Shown here one piece after another: positions 1 to 8,297 of a stretch of 64,000 nucleotides of DNA. The notes below the pieces were generated by a model. That model searched no databases and was not told the DNA's origin. It was given only the letters and a program-made list of their open reading frames with translations. Every line of letters starts with the position of its first letter. The stretch's first letter is position 1. The DNA is from Brachyspira aalborgi. GTDB taxonomy: Bacteria; Spirochaetota; Brachyspiria; Brachyspirales; Brachyspiraceae. Made by a program: the position numbers and the translations under genes. Location: the NCBI RefSeq assembly GCF_008016455.1, contig NZ_SAXU01000001.1, positions 1,426,001 to 1,490,000 on the forward strand, given 5' to 3'.

Positions 1-1310
1 GCGGACTTAATTTTAACCACATTTAAGGCTTCAGTATAAGTAGCCAAGTCTTCGTCCATATCTTCATAATATTTTTGAAATTCGTTAAAGATTTTATTTA
101 AATCTTCCAAGTAATTTCTTTCTATGCTGTTATTTTCGCTTTCAAAGAAATTAAATAATTTACTCTCGCCTTCTTTATAGTCTTCGGGATATTTTGAGGA
201 ATAAACTACTATATCTTTATAATCTATCCCTCTGCTGTCGAGTTGTATTTTGCTTTCTTCGAGGATTCTATCTATATCTTCTTCGATTTTAGTATCAGCC
301 TTATTGAAAACTATTAAAATATCTTTTCCGTTTAATTCTTCTTTTTCAAGAAAATCTAAATCGTTTAATCTTATAGTGCCGTTTTCCATACTCACAACCC
401 AAATAATATTATCAGCTTGAGCGATACCTTTCATAGCTATATTACTGTCGTCTTCCGTAGCGTCTTGCCCTTGCCCCGTATAGCCCGGCGTATCAAGTAA
501 AGCTATATTTTCATATTTTAATTTTTGAGTATGAAGCGAAACATATTCAACCATATTATGAACATCTTTATCATATTCTTTGGTAAATGTATGCGTGACA
601 AAATCATTGTATTCTTTATAGAATTCTTTTTCAATTTTGCTTTGCGCTCCGAAGCAGTTTCTTATATATAATCCTTCTTCTTCGTCATATATAACAAAAG
701 TGTTTATTGCCGTAGTCCTCGCTATATCCGTTGGTAATATATCTTCTTCTAAAAAAGAATTAATCATACTCGTTTTACCCGAACTAAACTGCCCGCATAA
801 AGCGATTATATTTTTATGATAGAATAACGGAAAATTAATCGCATCTTCGATTTTTTCCAAAAGCTCGTCAAAATTTTTAAATAATTTTCCGCTCGGCAAA
901 TCATATTCTATGCATTTATTAATCAAATCGTTATAAACTATTCGCATTTTATCAAACGCTTCGGTTTGCTCGTTTTTTTCGGCTCTGTCGGATAATATAT
1001 CCAAAACTTTTTTATGTTTATCTATAGCTTTTTTATGATTATTTATAGTCTCTTCTTTTTCTTCAAGTTTAATATTAGTTTCTTCCAACTCCGTTTTAAC
1101 TTTATTATAATCGCTTTCTTTTTCAGAAAGTTCGTTTTTATATTTAGTTAATTCAGAGTTTATATTTTTAATGTTCTCTTCTTTATCAAAAATATTTTTA
1201 TTTAAATTATTTATTTTATTTTTATATTTGCCAATATTAATTATTAATATTAGCGCCATTATAAAAATTAACGCTATTGAAATTATAATTAATATATTTT
1301 CATTTATCAT
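1..1310 (-). CDS. Membrane-anchored dynamin-like GTPase, partial (3' end outside window)
   Basis: The start codon is at 1310 and the frame stays open to the window edge, giving about 436 visible residues. An N-terminal hydrophobic segment (residues about 5-27) is followed by a Lys/Glu-rich coiled coil to about residue 110. The GTPase domain follows: P-loop GQFSSGKTS (G1), DTPGYTGQG (G3) and FNKAD (G4). These fit bacterial dynamin-like proteins, which remodel or tether membranes using GTP. The start overlaps the stop of the upstream gene as ATGA, so the two are probably translationally coupled and may form a hetero-oligomer like other paired bacterial dynamins (for example LeoA/LeoB-type or Campylobacter DLP1/DLP2). 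The partner and cargo are unknown; the C-terminal part cannot be seen. Confidence 0.8.
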   Translation of the reverse strand, partial: MINENILIIISIALIFIMALILIINIGKYKNKINNLNKNIFDKEENIKNINSELTKYKNELSEKESDYNKVKTELEETNIKLEEKEETINNHKKAIDKHKKVLDILSDRAEKNEQTEAFDKMRIVYNDLINKCIEYDLPSGKLFKNFDELLEKIEDAINFPLFYHKNIIALCGQFSSGKTSMINSFLEEDILPTDIARTTAINTFVIYDEEEGLYIRNCFGAQSKIEKEFYKEYNDFVTHTFTKEYDKDVHNMVEYVSLHTQKLKYENIALLDTPGYTGQGQDATEDDSNIAMKGIAQADNIIWVVSMENGTIRLNDLDFLEKEELNGKDILIVFNKADTKIEEDIDRILEESKIQLDSRGIDYKDIVVYSSKYPEDYKEGESKLFNFFESENNSIERNYLEDLNKIFNEFQKYYEDMDEDLATYTEALNVVKIKS

Positions 1311-3013
1311 TCTTTAATCTCCAAAATTAATTTTTCAGTTTTCTCAATATCCGCTTTCAATATCTCTTGCTTTTCGTTAAACTCTTTTTCCGAATCTTCT
1401 TTTTCTTTTTTTGCCTTTTCTAAAGCTTCTTTTATATTATTCTGTTCTATTTCAAATTTTTCTCTCACGGCTTTAATAAAAGCGTCCGTTTGTTCGTATA
1501 TGCAACTTTCAAGTTTGCTTCTAATTTGCGAAAGAACATTTGGAATAACGCTTCCCAATATTTGACTTTTTATATTTTCGTTTTGACTTGCTTCTCTACC
1601 CGATTTAAATAAATTTCCCAAAAATGGAATAATAGCCGCAACTAAAGTTCCGACTATAGGAAGAGCTACCGAAGCCATTGTAAGAGAAGTGACAGCGGCG
1701 GTAGTTAATAAAGTTCCAGCTGCGGTAACTCCAGCCGTTGGCAAATATTTTTTTAACATTTCCATAACGACATTAACTCCAGTGTCTATTAATTTATTTT
1801 CAGCGTCAAGATTGCTAAAACTAACGGGCGATATTTGAAGGTTGCCGACTATCGAGTCAAAATTAACTTGAAGCCTTCCGTATATTTCCGTAAATAATTC
1901 TTTCAAATGTCTGTCGGAACTTGAAATTATAACGGGGCGAACAAGCTGATTTATAGTATTTCCAAAAGATTCTGAATTTTCTTTTGCCTTCATAACGAGC
2001 ATATCTACATTTTCGCTTAATGTGTTTGATATATCCGAAAGTATTGCATCCGTAAGTTGATTATTCGCCTTATTTTTTATAAAATACGCTTCTTTTTCAA
2101 TGCTTTTTTCTATATCTTGCGATTTCTTTTCAAGCTCTCTAATATTTTTATTAATTTCGTCAATATCAAATCTATTGTATTTTAATTTGCGGTTTAATTC
2201 TTTTAATAAATCTTCAAGTATTAATTTTAAACTTGAATACAAATTATTTTTAGCTATATCGACAGTTTGCATATTTGATAAAATATTTTCAAAATCTTCA
2301 ATATCCGAATTATGAGGCGAAACTTTGCCTACAAATACTTTTTCGCCTATATGATTTAAAATTGTCTCTTCCGTATTTTTAATTATATCTTCAATATCGC
2401 TTTCTTCTTTCTGCTCGTATTTTGAAAGTATAAAACCGAATTTTAATTTATATAAATCAAGCTCTTTCAAAAAATCTAAAAGAGATTTTTTAATCGTTCC
2501 GTTTTCAATATCCATTATTATTATGAAGTAAGAAGCCGAACTTATATAATTTTTTATAGCCTTATTATGCTGTTCGTATCCCGAATCGAGTCCCGGCATA
2601 TCTACAATTGTAATATCTTTCAAATTTGCCAATTTATCGCTATTTAAATGCATGCGAACAAAAGAACAATTTTCAATAGTCAAATCTTTTAATTCGGCTA
2701 TACTTTTTCTGCTTGATTCGTTTTTATCCGACACAACTTCCAAATATTCGTCAGTGTCGTAAACAAATTCGCAAGCTACCGAAGTTTTCGCTTCAATTCC
2801 AACAGGCAAATCAATATTCAAATATTTATTTAGAATACTGCTTTTGCCCGCGCTGAATAAACCTATAAGCGAGGCGTTAATCTTAAAATTTTTTACTGTA
2901 TTTTGCATTTCCAAAAGGCTTTTTGACAAATTTTCAAAACTATATTTTGTATTGATATTTGAAGCCTCCTCTATTACGGTTAATGCGTTTTTCTTTACTA
3001 ATTCTACGGACAT
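1307..3013 (-). CDS. Dynamin-like GTPase with C-terminal membrane hairpin
   Basis: A 568-residue protein. The P-loop GLFSAGKSS lies at about residues 51-59 and the G3 motif DMPGLDSG at about 138-145; the G4 position reads LSKYE (about 197-200) instead of a standard NKxD, a possible weakening of guanine recognition. Helical regions follow, then an Ala/Thr/Val-rich hydrophobic hairpin (about 425-470) typical of the membrane paddle of bacterial dynamin-like proteins, and a C-terminal coiled coil. It is the first gene of a two-gene unit; the second gene starts inside its stop codon. A good SD (GAAAGGAG) precedes the ATG. Family assignment is firm; the cellular role (membrane stress, vesicle release, or phage defence) is not shown by sequence. 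Confidence 0.82.
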   Translation of the reverse strand: MSVELVKKNALTVIEEASNINTKYSFENLSKSLLEMQNTVKNFKINASLIGLFSAGKSSILNKYLNIDLPVGIEAKTSVACEFVYDTDEYLEVVSDKNESSRKSIAELKDLTIENCSFVRMHLNSDKLANLKDITIVDMPGLDSGYEQHNKAIKNYISSASYFIIIMDIENGTIKKSLLDFLKELDLYKLKFGFILSKYEQKEESDIEDIIKNTEETILNHIGEKVFVGKVSPHNSDIEDFENILSNMQTVDIAKNNLYSSLKLILEDLLKELNRKLKYNRFDIDEINKNIRELEKKSQDIEKSIEKEAYFIKNKANNQLTDAILSDISNTLSENVDMLVMKAKENSESFGNTINQLVRPVIISSSDRHLKELFTEIYGRLQVNFDSIVGNLQISPVSFSNLDAENKLIDTGVNVVMEMLKKYLPTAGVTAAGTLLTTAAVTSLTMASVALPIVGTLVAAIIPFLGNLFKSGREASQNENIKSQILGSVIPNVLSQIRSKLESCIYEQTDAFIKAVREKFEIEQNNIKEALEKAKKEKEDSEKEFNEKQEILKADIEKTEKLILEIKE

Positions 3014-3215
3014 AATATATTCTCCTTTCTTTTATATTTTAAATAATTTATAAAAAATTGAGTAAATTTCTTAAAAAATAATTCTTTAGATAGCAAATGA
3101 TTGTATCTTTTATAAGTAAGTAAACATAAAATTTTAAAAAGTTTAAAGTGATGCTTGAGCTGAGCTGCAGAATTTATTATTTATAATTTTTTTATTTATC
3201 ATAATCATAATTGAA

Positions 3216-3243
3216 ATTATATAATATCATTTTATTTTGTCAA
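3216..3243 (-). promoter_or_regulatory. Promoter for the dynamin-like pair
   Basis: On the minus strand, TTGACA (3238-3243) and TATAAT (3216-3221) are separated by 16 bases, both perfect hexamers. It would give a leader of roughly 195 nt before the ATG at 3013. The 346-base stretch 3014-3359 holds no other convincing feature; the leader contains a short GAGCT-type repeat near 3160 but no recognised riboswitch. Confidence 0.65.
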
Positions 3244-3359
3244 GCGATTTTATACAAAAATAGAAATTAAAATTATAACTTTTTTATTTATTAATATATA
3301 ATTGAAACTCTAAAATTGTAAAAATAGAGTTTAAATAAAAATAATGGAGTAATTTTAAA

Positions 3360-3746
3360 ATGAATAAAAATTTTTATATATTTAAAAGCAAACAATCAAA
3401 GCAAATTATTAAATATGTGAAAGAAAAATATAACGATGAATTGGAATTTTTATGGATAAAATTTCCAAAATATGCAATCTTTCGTCATAAAGAAAATAAA
3501 AAATGGTATGCTCTTTTAGTCGCTTTGGAAGAAAATAAATTAGGAATTGTAGGCGATAAAATAGTAGATATTATAGTTTTGAAAAACAAGCGAGAAAATA
3601 TTATAAATTTAATAGACAATGAAAAATATTTTGCAGGCTATCATATGAATAAAAGAAATTGGTTTACTATTAAACTTGACGATAGTATTACAATAAAAGA
3701 AATATACAATTTTATAGACGAAAGTTATAATATAAGCAATAAATAA
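3360..3746 (+). CDS. MmcQ/YjbR family protein
   Basis: A 128-residue protein with the typical YjbR pattern: an N-terminal helix, a KFPKYAIFRHKENKKWYAL strand pair, a D-K-I-V-D-I-I strand, and the closing motif with GYHMNKRNWFTI. The family has a CyaY-like fold and is often annotated as DNA-binding, but no biochemical function is established for most members. It starts a plus-strand run of small stress/modification-type genes; the next gene begins 27 bases downstream. SD GGAG lies upstream of the ATG. Confidence 0.75.
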   Translation: MNKNFYIFKSKQSKQIIKYVKEKYNDELEFLWIKFPKYAIFRHKENKKWYALLVALEENKLGIVGDKIVDIIVLKNKRENIINLIDNEKYFAGYHMNKRNWFTIKLDDSITIKEIYNFIDESYNISNK

Positions 3747-3773
3747 ATTTTAATTTAAGGAGAAAAAATTTTT

Positions 3774-4241
3774 ATGATAAGATTGGCAAATGAAAAAGAT
3801 ATAGAACAAATTAATAATTTATTATTTCAAGTTCATAAAGTGCATTCGGATGCTCGCCCCGATTTATTCAAAGCGGGAAGCAAAAAATACACGGACGAAG
3901 AATTGAAAGAAATTATAAAAAAAGATAAAGAAAAACCGATATTTGTTTATGAGATTGACGAAAAAATTGAAGGCTACGCTTTTTGTATTTTAATCAATCA
4001 TAATAATGAAAATTCTTTATGCGATTATAAAAGCATATATATAGACGATTTATGCGTTGATAAAAATTGCAGAGGCAAAGGAATTGGAAAAAAATTGTTC
4101 GATTATGTTTTGGAATACGCTAAAAAATTGGGTTGTTATAATCTCACTTTAAATGTTTGGGAAGGAAACGATAGAGCGATGCAATTCTATAAAAATATTG
4201 GACTTAAAATTCAAAAAATTGGAATGGAGAAAATTTTATGA
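3774..4241 (+). CDS. GNAT family N-acetyltransferase
   Basis: A 155-residue single-domain GNAT. The acetyl-CoA pyrophosphate loop is seen as CRGKGIGKKL (motif A, about residues 105-114), followed by the strand and helix ending NDRAMQFYKNIGL, the usual motif B. Such enzymes move an acetyl group from acetyl-CoA to an amine; the substrate cannot be told. SD AAGGAG precedes the start. The stop overlaps the next start by 4 bases, so the three GNAT genes at 3774-5502 are one translational unit. Confidence 0.85.
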   Translation: MIRLANEKDIEQINNLLFQVHKVHSDARPDLFKAGSKKYTDEELKEIIKKDKEKPIFVYEIDEKIEGYAFCILINHNNENSLCDYKSIYIDDLCVDKNCRGKGIGKKLFDYVLEYAKKLGCYNLTLNVWEGNDRAMQFYKNIGLKIQKIGMEKIL

Positions 4242-4987
4242 ATGAATATATTAATTTGAATTTAGAAAATATTGAAAGCGAGCATATTTGTTGCGCCATT
4301 TCGGATAAGAAACATCAGGAAGGAGTTCGCTTAAAAAAAGAATGGCTTAAAGAGAGAATAAAAGAAGGACATATATTTAGAAAATTAAAAGGTAGAGGAA
4401 AAGTTTTTATAGAATATGCGCCGCTTGAAAAATCATTTTGTCCCGTTATCGGAAATAATTTTATTTATATATATTGTCTTTGGGTTGCTGGCTCTTTCAA
4501 AGGAAAAGGATACGGAAAAGAACTTTTACAATACGCGATAGAGGACGCTAAAAAACAAAATAAAAATGGCTTATGCGTTATAAGTTCTAAAAAGAAAAAA
4601 CCTTATTTATCCGAAAAGAAATTTTTTGAAAAATTCGGATTTAAAACCGTAGACAATATTGGAGAATATCAATTATTATCTTTAAACTTCAAAAAAGAAA
4701 TTCCGCATTTTAACGAAACTGCAAAACAAATGAAAATAAAAAATAAAGATTTGACGATTTATTATAGTTATGAATGTCCTTTTATAGAAAATTGCATAAA
4801 CGAAGTAAAAGAATTTGCAAAAGAAAATAAGATTAAATTAAATCTAGAAAAAGTAGACACAATAGAAAAAGCGAAAAATCTTCCATGCGTTTTCAATAAT
4901 TGGGCTGTTTTTTATAACGGAGAATATATTTCAAATTTGCTTTTAAATAAAAATATGGCTGAAAAATTATTTAAGGAAAAAATATGA
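4238..4987 (+). CDS. GNAT acetyltransferase with C-terminal YoaP-like domain
   Basis: A 249-residue two-domain protein. The GNAT part has FKGKGYGKELLQ as the acetyl-CoA loop (about residues 87-98). After about residue 160 comes a thioredoxin-fold-like YoaP domain, with a strand reading LTIYYSYECPFIENC (two Cys) and an end resembling a substrate-binding module. The architecture matches the YoaP family. Substrate unknown. It overlaps both neighbours by 4 bases. Confidence 0.75.
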   Translation: MNEYINLNLENIESEHICCAISDKKHQEGVRLKKEWLKERIKEGHIFRKLKGRGKVFIEYAPLEKSFCPVIGNNFIYIYCLWVAGSFKGKGYGKELLQYAIEDAKKQNKNGLCVISSKKKKPYLSEKKFFEKFGFKTVDNIGEYQLLSLNFKKEIPHFNETAKQMKIKNKDLTIYYSYECPFIENCINEVKEFAKENKIKLNLEKVDTIEKAKNLPCVFNNWAVFYNGEYISNLLLNKNMAEKLFKEKI

Positions 4988-5502
4988 TTATAAGATTAAT
5001 TCCTATCAAAGAAACGGAAAAAGAAAAATTTATTAAAGATTTGCAATCCGCTTTTGAGGTTGCCGTCATAAAAGAATATGGCAAACAAGACGAAGAGGCT
5101 ATTCCAAGAAAAGATATTGAAGATTCGATTAATGCAAAAGGAGTCGAAACATTTAATATATCGCTTAATAACGAAATAGTCGGAGGAGTGGCAATCGCTA
5201 TAAACGAAAAGACACTGCATAATTCTTTGGAGTTATTTTTTATTAAAGAAAATTATCAGAGTAAAGGAATAGGTTTGTCAGTTTGGAAAGCGGTTGAGAA
5301 AAAATATCCCAATACAAAAGTTTGGGAAACGGTTACTCCGTATTTTGAAAAAAGAAACATTCATTTTTATGTCAATAGATGCGGATTTAAAATCGTTGAA
5401 TTTTTTAATCCTTATCATAAAGACGATAACATTGATAATATGCAAGAAAATAATACAATTGGACAGGATTATTTTTTTAGATTTGAAAAAGAAATGAAAT
5501 AA
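4984..5502 (+). CDS. GNAT family N-acetyltransferase
   Basis: A 172-residue GNAT; the CoA loop is YQSKGIGLSVW (about residues 88-98), followed by a helix and the FYVNRCGFKIVEFFNPYH region typical of the last strands. It is the third gene of the overlapping GNAT set. Substrate unknown. The stretch after it begins with a similar MIIRL start, suggesting a further copy once stood there. Confidence 0.8.
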   Translation: MIIRLIPIKETEKEKFIKDLQSAFEVAVIKEYGKQDEEAIPRKDIEDSINAKGVETFNISLNNEIVGGVAIAINEKTLHNSLELFFIKENYQSKGIGLSVWKAVEKKYPNTKVWETVTPYFEKRNIHFYVNRCGFKIVEFFNPYHKDDNIDNMQENNTIGQDYFFRFEKEMK

Positions 5503-5520
5503 AAATTTTGAGGAAAAAAT

Positions 5521-5665
5521 ATGATTATAAGATTGGAAAAAGAAAAAGGTTATTTTTAAATGTTATAAAGCGGACAAAAAGAATTGTAAGAATTTGATAA
5601 ATTATTTCCCTTCAAAATCAAAGAAAAAATATAAGGATAAATTAAATACTGAAAAATATATTTAA
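5521..5665 (+). pseudogene. Decayed small gene next to the GNAT set
   Basis: An SD-preceded ATG (GAGGAAAAAAT then ATG at 5521) gives MIIRLEKEKGYF and a stop. The next frame continues plausibly for about 36 codons (KCYKADKKNCKNLINY... to TEKYI) and ends right before the following start. The opening resembles that of the gene at 4984. A single frameshift would join the two parts into a protein of about 48 residues. Probably a remnant; parent family not identified. Confidence 0.4.
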
Positions 5666-5676
5666 TGGGAATTAAA

Positions 5677-5934
5677 ATGAAATTTAAAAATTTTTTAGTT
5701 GTAGTTGAATATATTGAAAAATCAAAAAAGTTTTATGAAGATTTATTTGGACTTAAACTAATAAAAGATAATGACGGAAATATGATTTTAACCGAAAAGC
5801 TTGCATTACAACAAAAATCGTATTGTGGAAAATTTTTAAATAAAGGAGTTATTACCAAAAGCAATTCTGAAGAAATATACCAAATTGATAAATCAATTAA
5901 GGAAATAGCAAATGGAACATTCAATAAATTATAA
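5677..5934 (+). pseudogene. Truncated VOC (glyoxalase/bleomycin-resistance) domain protein
   Basis: The N-terminal half of a VOC-fold protein: FLVVVEYIEKSKKFYEDLFG is the family's opening beta-alpha unit, followed by a short strand and a loop. It stops at about 85 residues, while single-domain VOC proteins usually have 120-140, so the second beta-alpha-beta-beta-beta unit that completes the metal site is missing. The upstream in-frame ATG at 5665 adds four residues; 5677 is the better match to the family. Probably inactive. Confidence 0.55.
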
Positions 5935-6066
5935 TTTGGTAGTTTATTAGAAAAATAATAATTTGTAGAGAAAATAATTTATTATATAAGCCGTTTGTTA
6001 TTTTGTATGTTTGTATTTAACGATAGAATATACTAAATTAATAAATTCAATAAAGAGGAAAAAATA

Positions 6067-6150
6067 ATGAATAAAAAAATTAATAATATATTAAAATTTA
6101 TTGACAATTTACCGTCCTGCTATAAAATTGTTTTCAGGGTTACTTTATGA
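6067..6150 (+). CDS. Small ORF or gene fragment
   Basis: A strong SD (AAAGAGGAAA) sits just upstream of an ATG, which opens a 27-codon frame (MNKKINNILKFIDNLPSC...). Nothing recognisable follows in other frames. The SD suggests a once-real gene, now truncated; it could also encode a true small peptide. Function unknown. Confidence 0.3.
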   Translation: MNKKINNILKFIDNLPSCYKIVFRVTL

Positions 6151-6180
6151 AATAATAAAAATTGGGAGAGGAAAAAGATT

Positions 6181-6432
6181 ATGATTAAAATAGAGTTTAG
6201 AGAAAAAGAAAAAAAATCTATAGCTTACGATTTGGATAAGCAAATTGGAGAATGCGATTTTGAAGAAACAAACGATACTTGGAACATAACGCATACGGAA
6301 GTCGATAGCGCTTATGGAGGACAGGGGATTGCTAAAAAACTTGTAGAGAGTGTTATACAAAACGCTAATATACGGAATAAGAAATTAGAGGCAACTTGTT
6401 CGTATGCTAAAAAATTAATAGAAAAAATATGA
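6181..6432 (+). CDS. Small GNAT-like acetyltransferase (YjdJ/COG2388 type)
   Basis: An 83-residue protein matching the short Gcn5-related family in which a minimal acetyl-CoA fold is kept: a central WNITHTEVDSAYGGQGIAKK (His/Thr strand plus CoA loop) and the ending TCSYAKKLIEK. It has an SD (GGGAGAGGA) upstream. Family function is not established. It belongs to the same small-gene run, with about 120 bases of spacer to the next gene. Confidence 0.7.
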   Translation: MIKIEFREKEKKSIAYDLDKQIGECDFEETNDTWNITHTEVDSAYGGQGIAKKLVESVIQNANIRNKKLEATCSYAKKLIEKI

Positions 6433-6550
6433 GAAATAAGAAAAGTTAATAAAATAAAAAATTTATTTTTGATATAATAAATATAAATTATAATAGTTAT
6501 AATATTATAACCGCGCATAAAATTTAAAAATTTAAATTCAAGGAGTAAAA

Positions 6551-6898
6551 ATGAAAAAATGGTATAACGAAGAATACGAATTTGAGATTGAAGTTAAGGG
6601 ATTTTTACGAGGAGATAAAACCGAAGGATATTGCAGAAACGGAGAGGAGATAGGCGATAAATATAAATGCTCTTATGGTTGTCCTGTTAATTCTGAAGGA
6701 CAAGGAATTTGCTCAAAAGTAATGATGATTATGTTTCCTGCTATGGAAGCCGTGCGAAGCGGAGGAGATTTGGAGAATATCGGCGGAGATGGAAAATATA
6801 GCAAAGATATAGTATGCCCTGACGGTTGCGTTATTTTTAGGCTTATGGCAAATAAAACGGGAAATGAGAATTTTTTTAAGGGAAAATTTTTAGATTGA
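6551..6898 (+). CDS. TIGR04076 family protein
   Basis: A 115-residue Cys-rich protein with the family layout: an FEIEVKGFLRGDK opening, a CPVNSEGQGIC segment, and the closing region with GGDGKYSKDIVCPDGCVIFR. The spaced Cys residues suggest metal or redox chemistry, but no function is established for this family. SD AAGGAG precedes the ATG. Last of the plus-strand run. Confidence 0.65.
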   Translation: MKKWYNEEYEFEIEVKGFLRGDKTEGYCRNGEEIGDKYKCSYGCPVNSEGQGICSKVMMIMFPAMEAVRSGGDLENIGGDGKYSKDIVCPDGCVIFRLMANKTGNENFFKGKFLD

Positions 6899-6990
6899 TG
6901 TTAACGATAGTATTGAATTTGTTTTAATCTATGAATTAAAATGGAATTATATATATAGAACGAAATTACTATTGAAAATTAAAAAAGTTT

Positions 6991-7029
6991 AAAAAAGCGC
7001 AGGGGCTTACCCTTTCGGATAAACCCCTT
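6991..7029 (-). terminator. Rho-independent terminator of the lipoprotein gene
   Basis: Read on the minus strand, a 9-bp stem with one mismatch (7020-7028 with 7001-7009, AGGGG/CCCCT core) encloses a 10-base loop and is followed by GCGC and a T-run. It lies about 50 bases past the lipoprotein stop. Confidence 0.75.
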
Positions 7030-7077
7030 ACCAACAGAAATATCATATGTTTAGTCTTTAGTATATCTCTATATTTA

Positions 7078-7974
7078 TTATCCTCTAGGTCCTCTGCCCC
7101 AACCAGACGGGTCTCTACCAGCTTCAAAAGTTATTACATGCCACCAATTACCGCCTATATAACCAAAATGTTCAATTTTAGGTAAGCTAGACATTAACTC
7201 TTTAGGGTCTTTACCCAAGAAATTAGCAGCGTCTTGTCCCCAAGCTACGCCTTTGCCTCTTTCTTTGTAATAAACATCAACGCCATAACCGTTAAACTCT
7301 CTACCGTTTTTAGTAGGGTTCATTAAAACAATATCTATATCGTTTTGTTGTCTACCGTCATAGCAACCCATAAATATATTTACGCCATCGCTATTAAGAT
7401 AAGTATAGCTCATACCAGATGGAACATGTCTATAAACTGCGCCAATCGTATAAGTATTTTGTTGGTTAGCGTAAGGAATTATAACCGCGCCCAAGAACTT
7501 TTTCAAAACTACGCCTTGATAACAGATATCCATATTGTCTAAAAGGTAGAAATACATGTCGCCGTTGAATAAATAATGAGTTTTATTTATTCCGCTTCTA
7601 CCGCCATTATGTCCGCCTCTATTTCCAATATAGAATATTTGTCCATCCCCCATTCCTTGTCTTCTCATCATAGCTTTCCAAAGTTTATTTAAGCCTTCTT
7701 GGTCTTGATAAGAAACTCTAGCTGTCGCATTATATCCGCCTGAATTAGCAAAAGGAACTCTAACCGTATAATAAGTATATTCTGGATATACTTCGGGTTC
7801 TGGCTCTGGAGTTGGCTCTGGTGCTGGAGTTTCGCCTCCATTATTTTCGCCGCCTGAAGAAGAAAATGATGTCGGTTCAGTTGCAGCGCCTCCGCAAGAA
7901 GTTAATCCCGCGATACTTAAAGTAGCTATTAAAACAATGATAGCCACTTTCCATAATAATTTTGCTTTAAGCAT
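7078..7974 (-). CDS. Putative surface lipoprotein
   Basis: A 298-residue protein with a lipoprotein signal: positively charged start, hydrophobic core, then lipobox LTSC with the lipidated Cys at about residue 27. A Gly/Ser/Pro-rich linker follows with repeated Pro-Glu (PEPTPEPEPE, about residues 50-60). The mature domain is Gly- and aromatic-rich (many Tyr/Trp, RGGHNGGRSG, and GGNWWH near the end) and has no family I recognise. Its leader carries a 7-bp hairpin next to the SD and its promoter spacer is T-rich (separate entries). It is monocistronic, with its own terminator. Likely outer-membrane or surface-exposed in a spirochaete; function unknown. Confidence 0.75.
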   Translation of the reverse strand: MLKAKLLWKVAIIVLIATLSIAGLTSCGGAATEPTSFSSSGGENNGGETPAPEPTPEPEPEVYPEYTYYTVRVPFANSGGYNATARVSYQDQEGLNKLWKAMMRRQGMGDGQIFYIGNRGGHNGGRSGINKTHYLFNGDMYFYLLDNMDICYQGVVLKKFLGAVIIPYANQQNTYTIGAVYRHVPSGMSYTYLNSDGVNIFMGCYDGRQQNDIDIVLMNPTKNGREFNGYGVDVYYKERGKGVAWGQDAANFLGKDPKELMSSLPKIEHFGYIGGNWWHVITFEAGRDPSGWGRGPRG

Positions 7975-7986
7975 AAAACACTCCTC

Positions 7987-8007
7987 GTCAAGGTTTACAG
8001 CCTCGAC
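7987..8007 (-). promoter_or_regulatory. Leader hairpin abutting the lipoprotein SD
   Basis: In the minus-strand mRNA, GTCGAGG (8001-8007) pairs with CCTTGAC (7987-7993), allowing one G-U, around a 7-base loop. The GAGGAG ribosome binding site begins at the next base (7981-7986), 6 bases before the ATG. Could stabilise the transcript or limit ribosome access. Confidence 0.45.
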
Positions 8008-8052
8008 ATTAAAAAAATTTATTTTGTAAGAATTTATTTATCTTACATACAT

Positions 8053-8081
8053 AAGATATAAAAAAAAAAAAAAAAAGTCAA
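8053..8081 (-). promoter_or_regulatory. Promoter with homopolymeric spacer (lipoprotein gene)
   Basis: On the minus strand the -35 is TTGACT (8076-8081) and the best-spaced -10 is TATCTT (8053-8058), with a 17-base spacer of 16 T followed by A. Any slip in the T-run changes the spacer. The predicted transcription start is about 70 bases before the ATG. The rest of 8082-8297 is AT-rich and holds no gene. Confidence 0.6.
8060..8076. repeat. 17-base A/T homopolymer
   Basis: An uninterrupted run of 17 A on the plus strand (17 T on the coding strand of the lipoprotein gene), the longest homopolymer noticed in the window. It falls between -35 and -10 of the lipoprotein promoter, a classic position for slipped-strand control of expression. 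Confidence 0.9.
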
Positions 8082-8297
8082 GTATTTTTTTAGTTTTTTA
8101 TTAAATTTTATTTCATATTTATATAAAATATTACTTTATATAATATTAATTTATTTATTTTTCATATAGTCTTTTTAGTATTTCACAATGTTTTTAATAT
8201 TTATGTAATCGTTATTGCAAGCGAACAAAACAATACAGATTTAAGAAAGCTAATTTTTAAAATTATAAAAATAAATTTTAAGAACAACTAACCTAAC

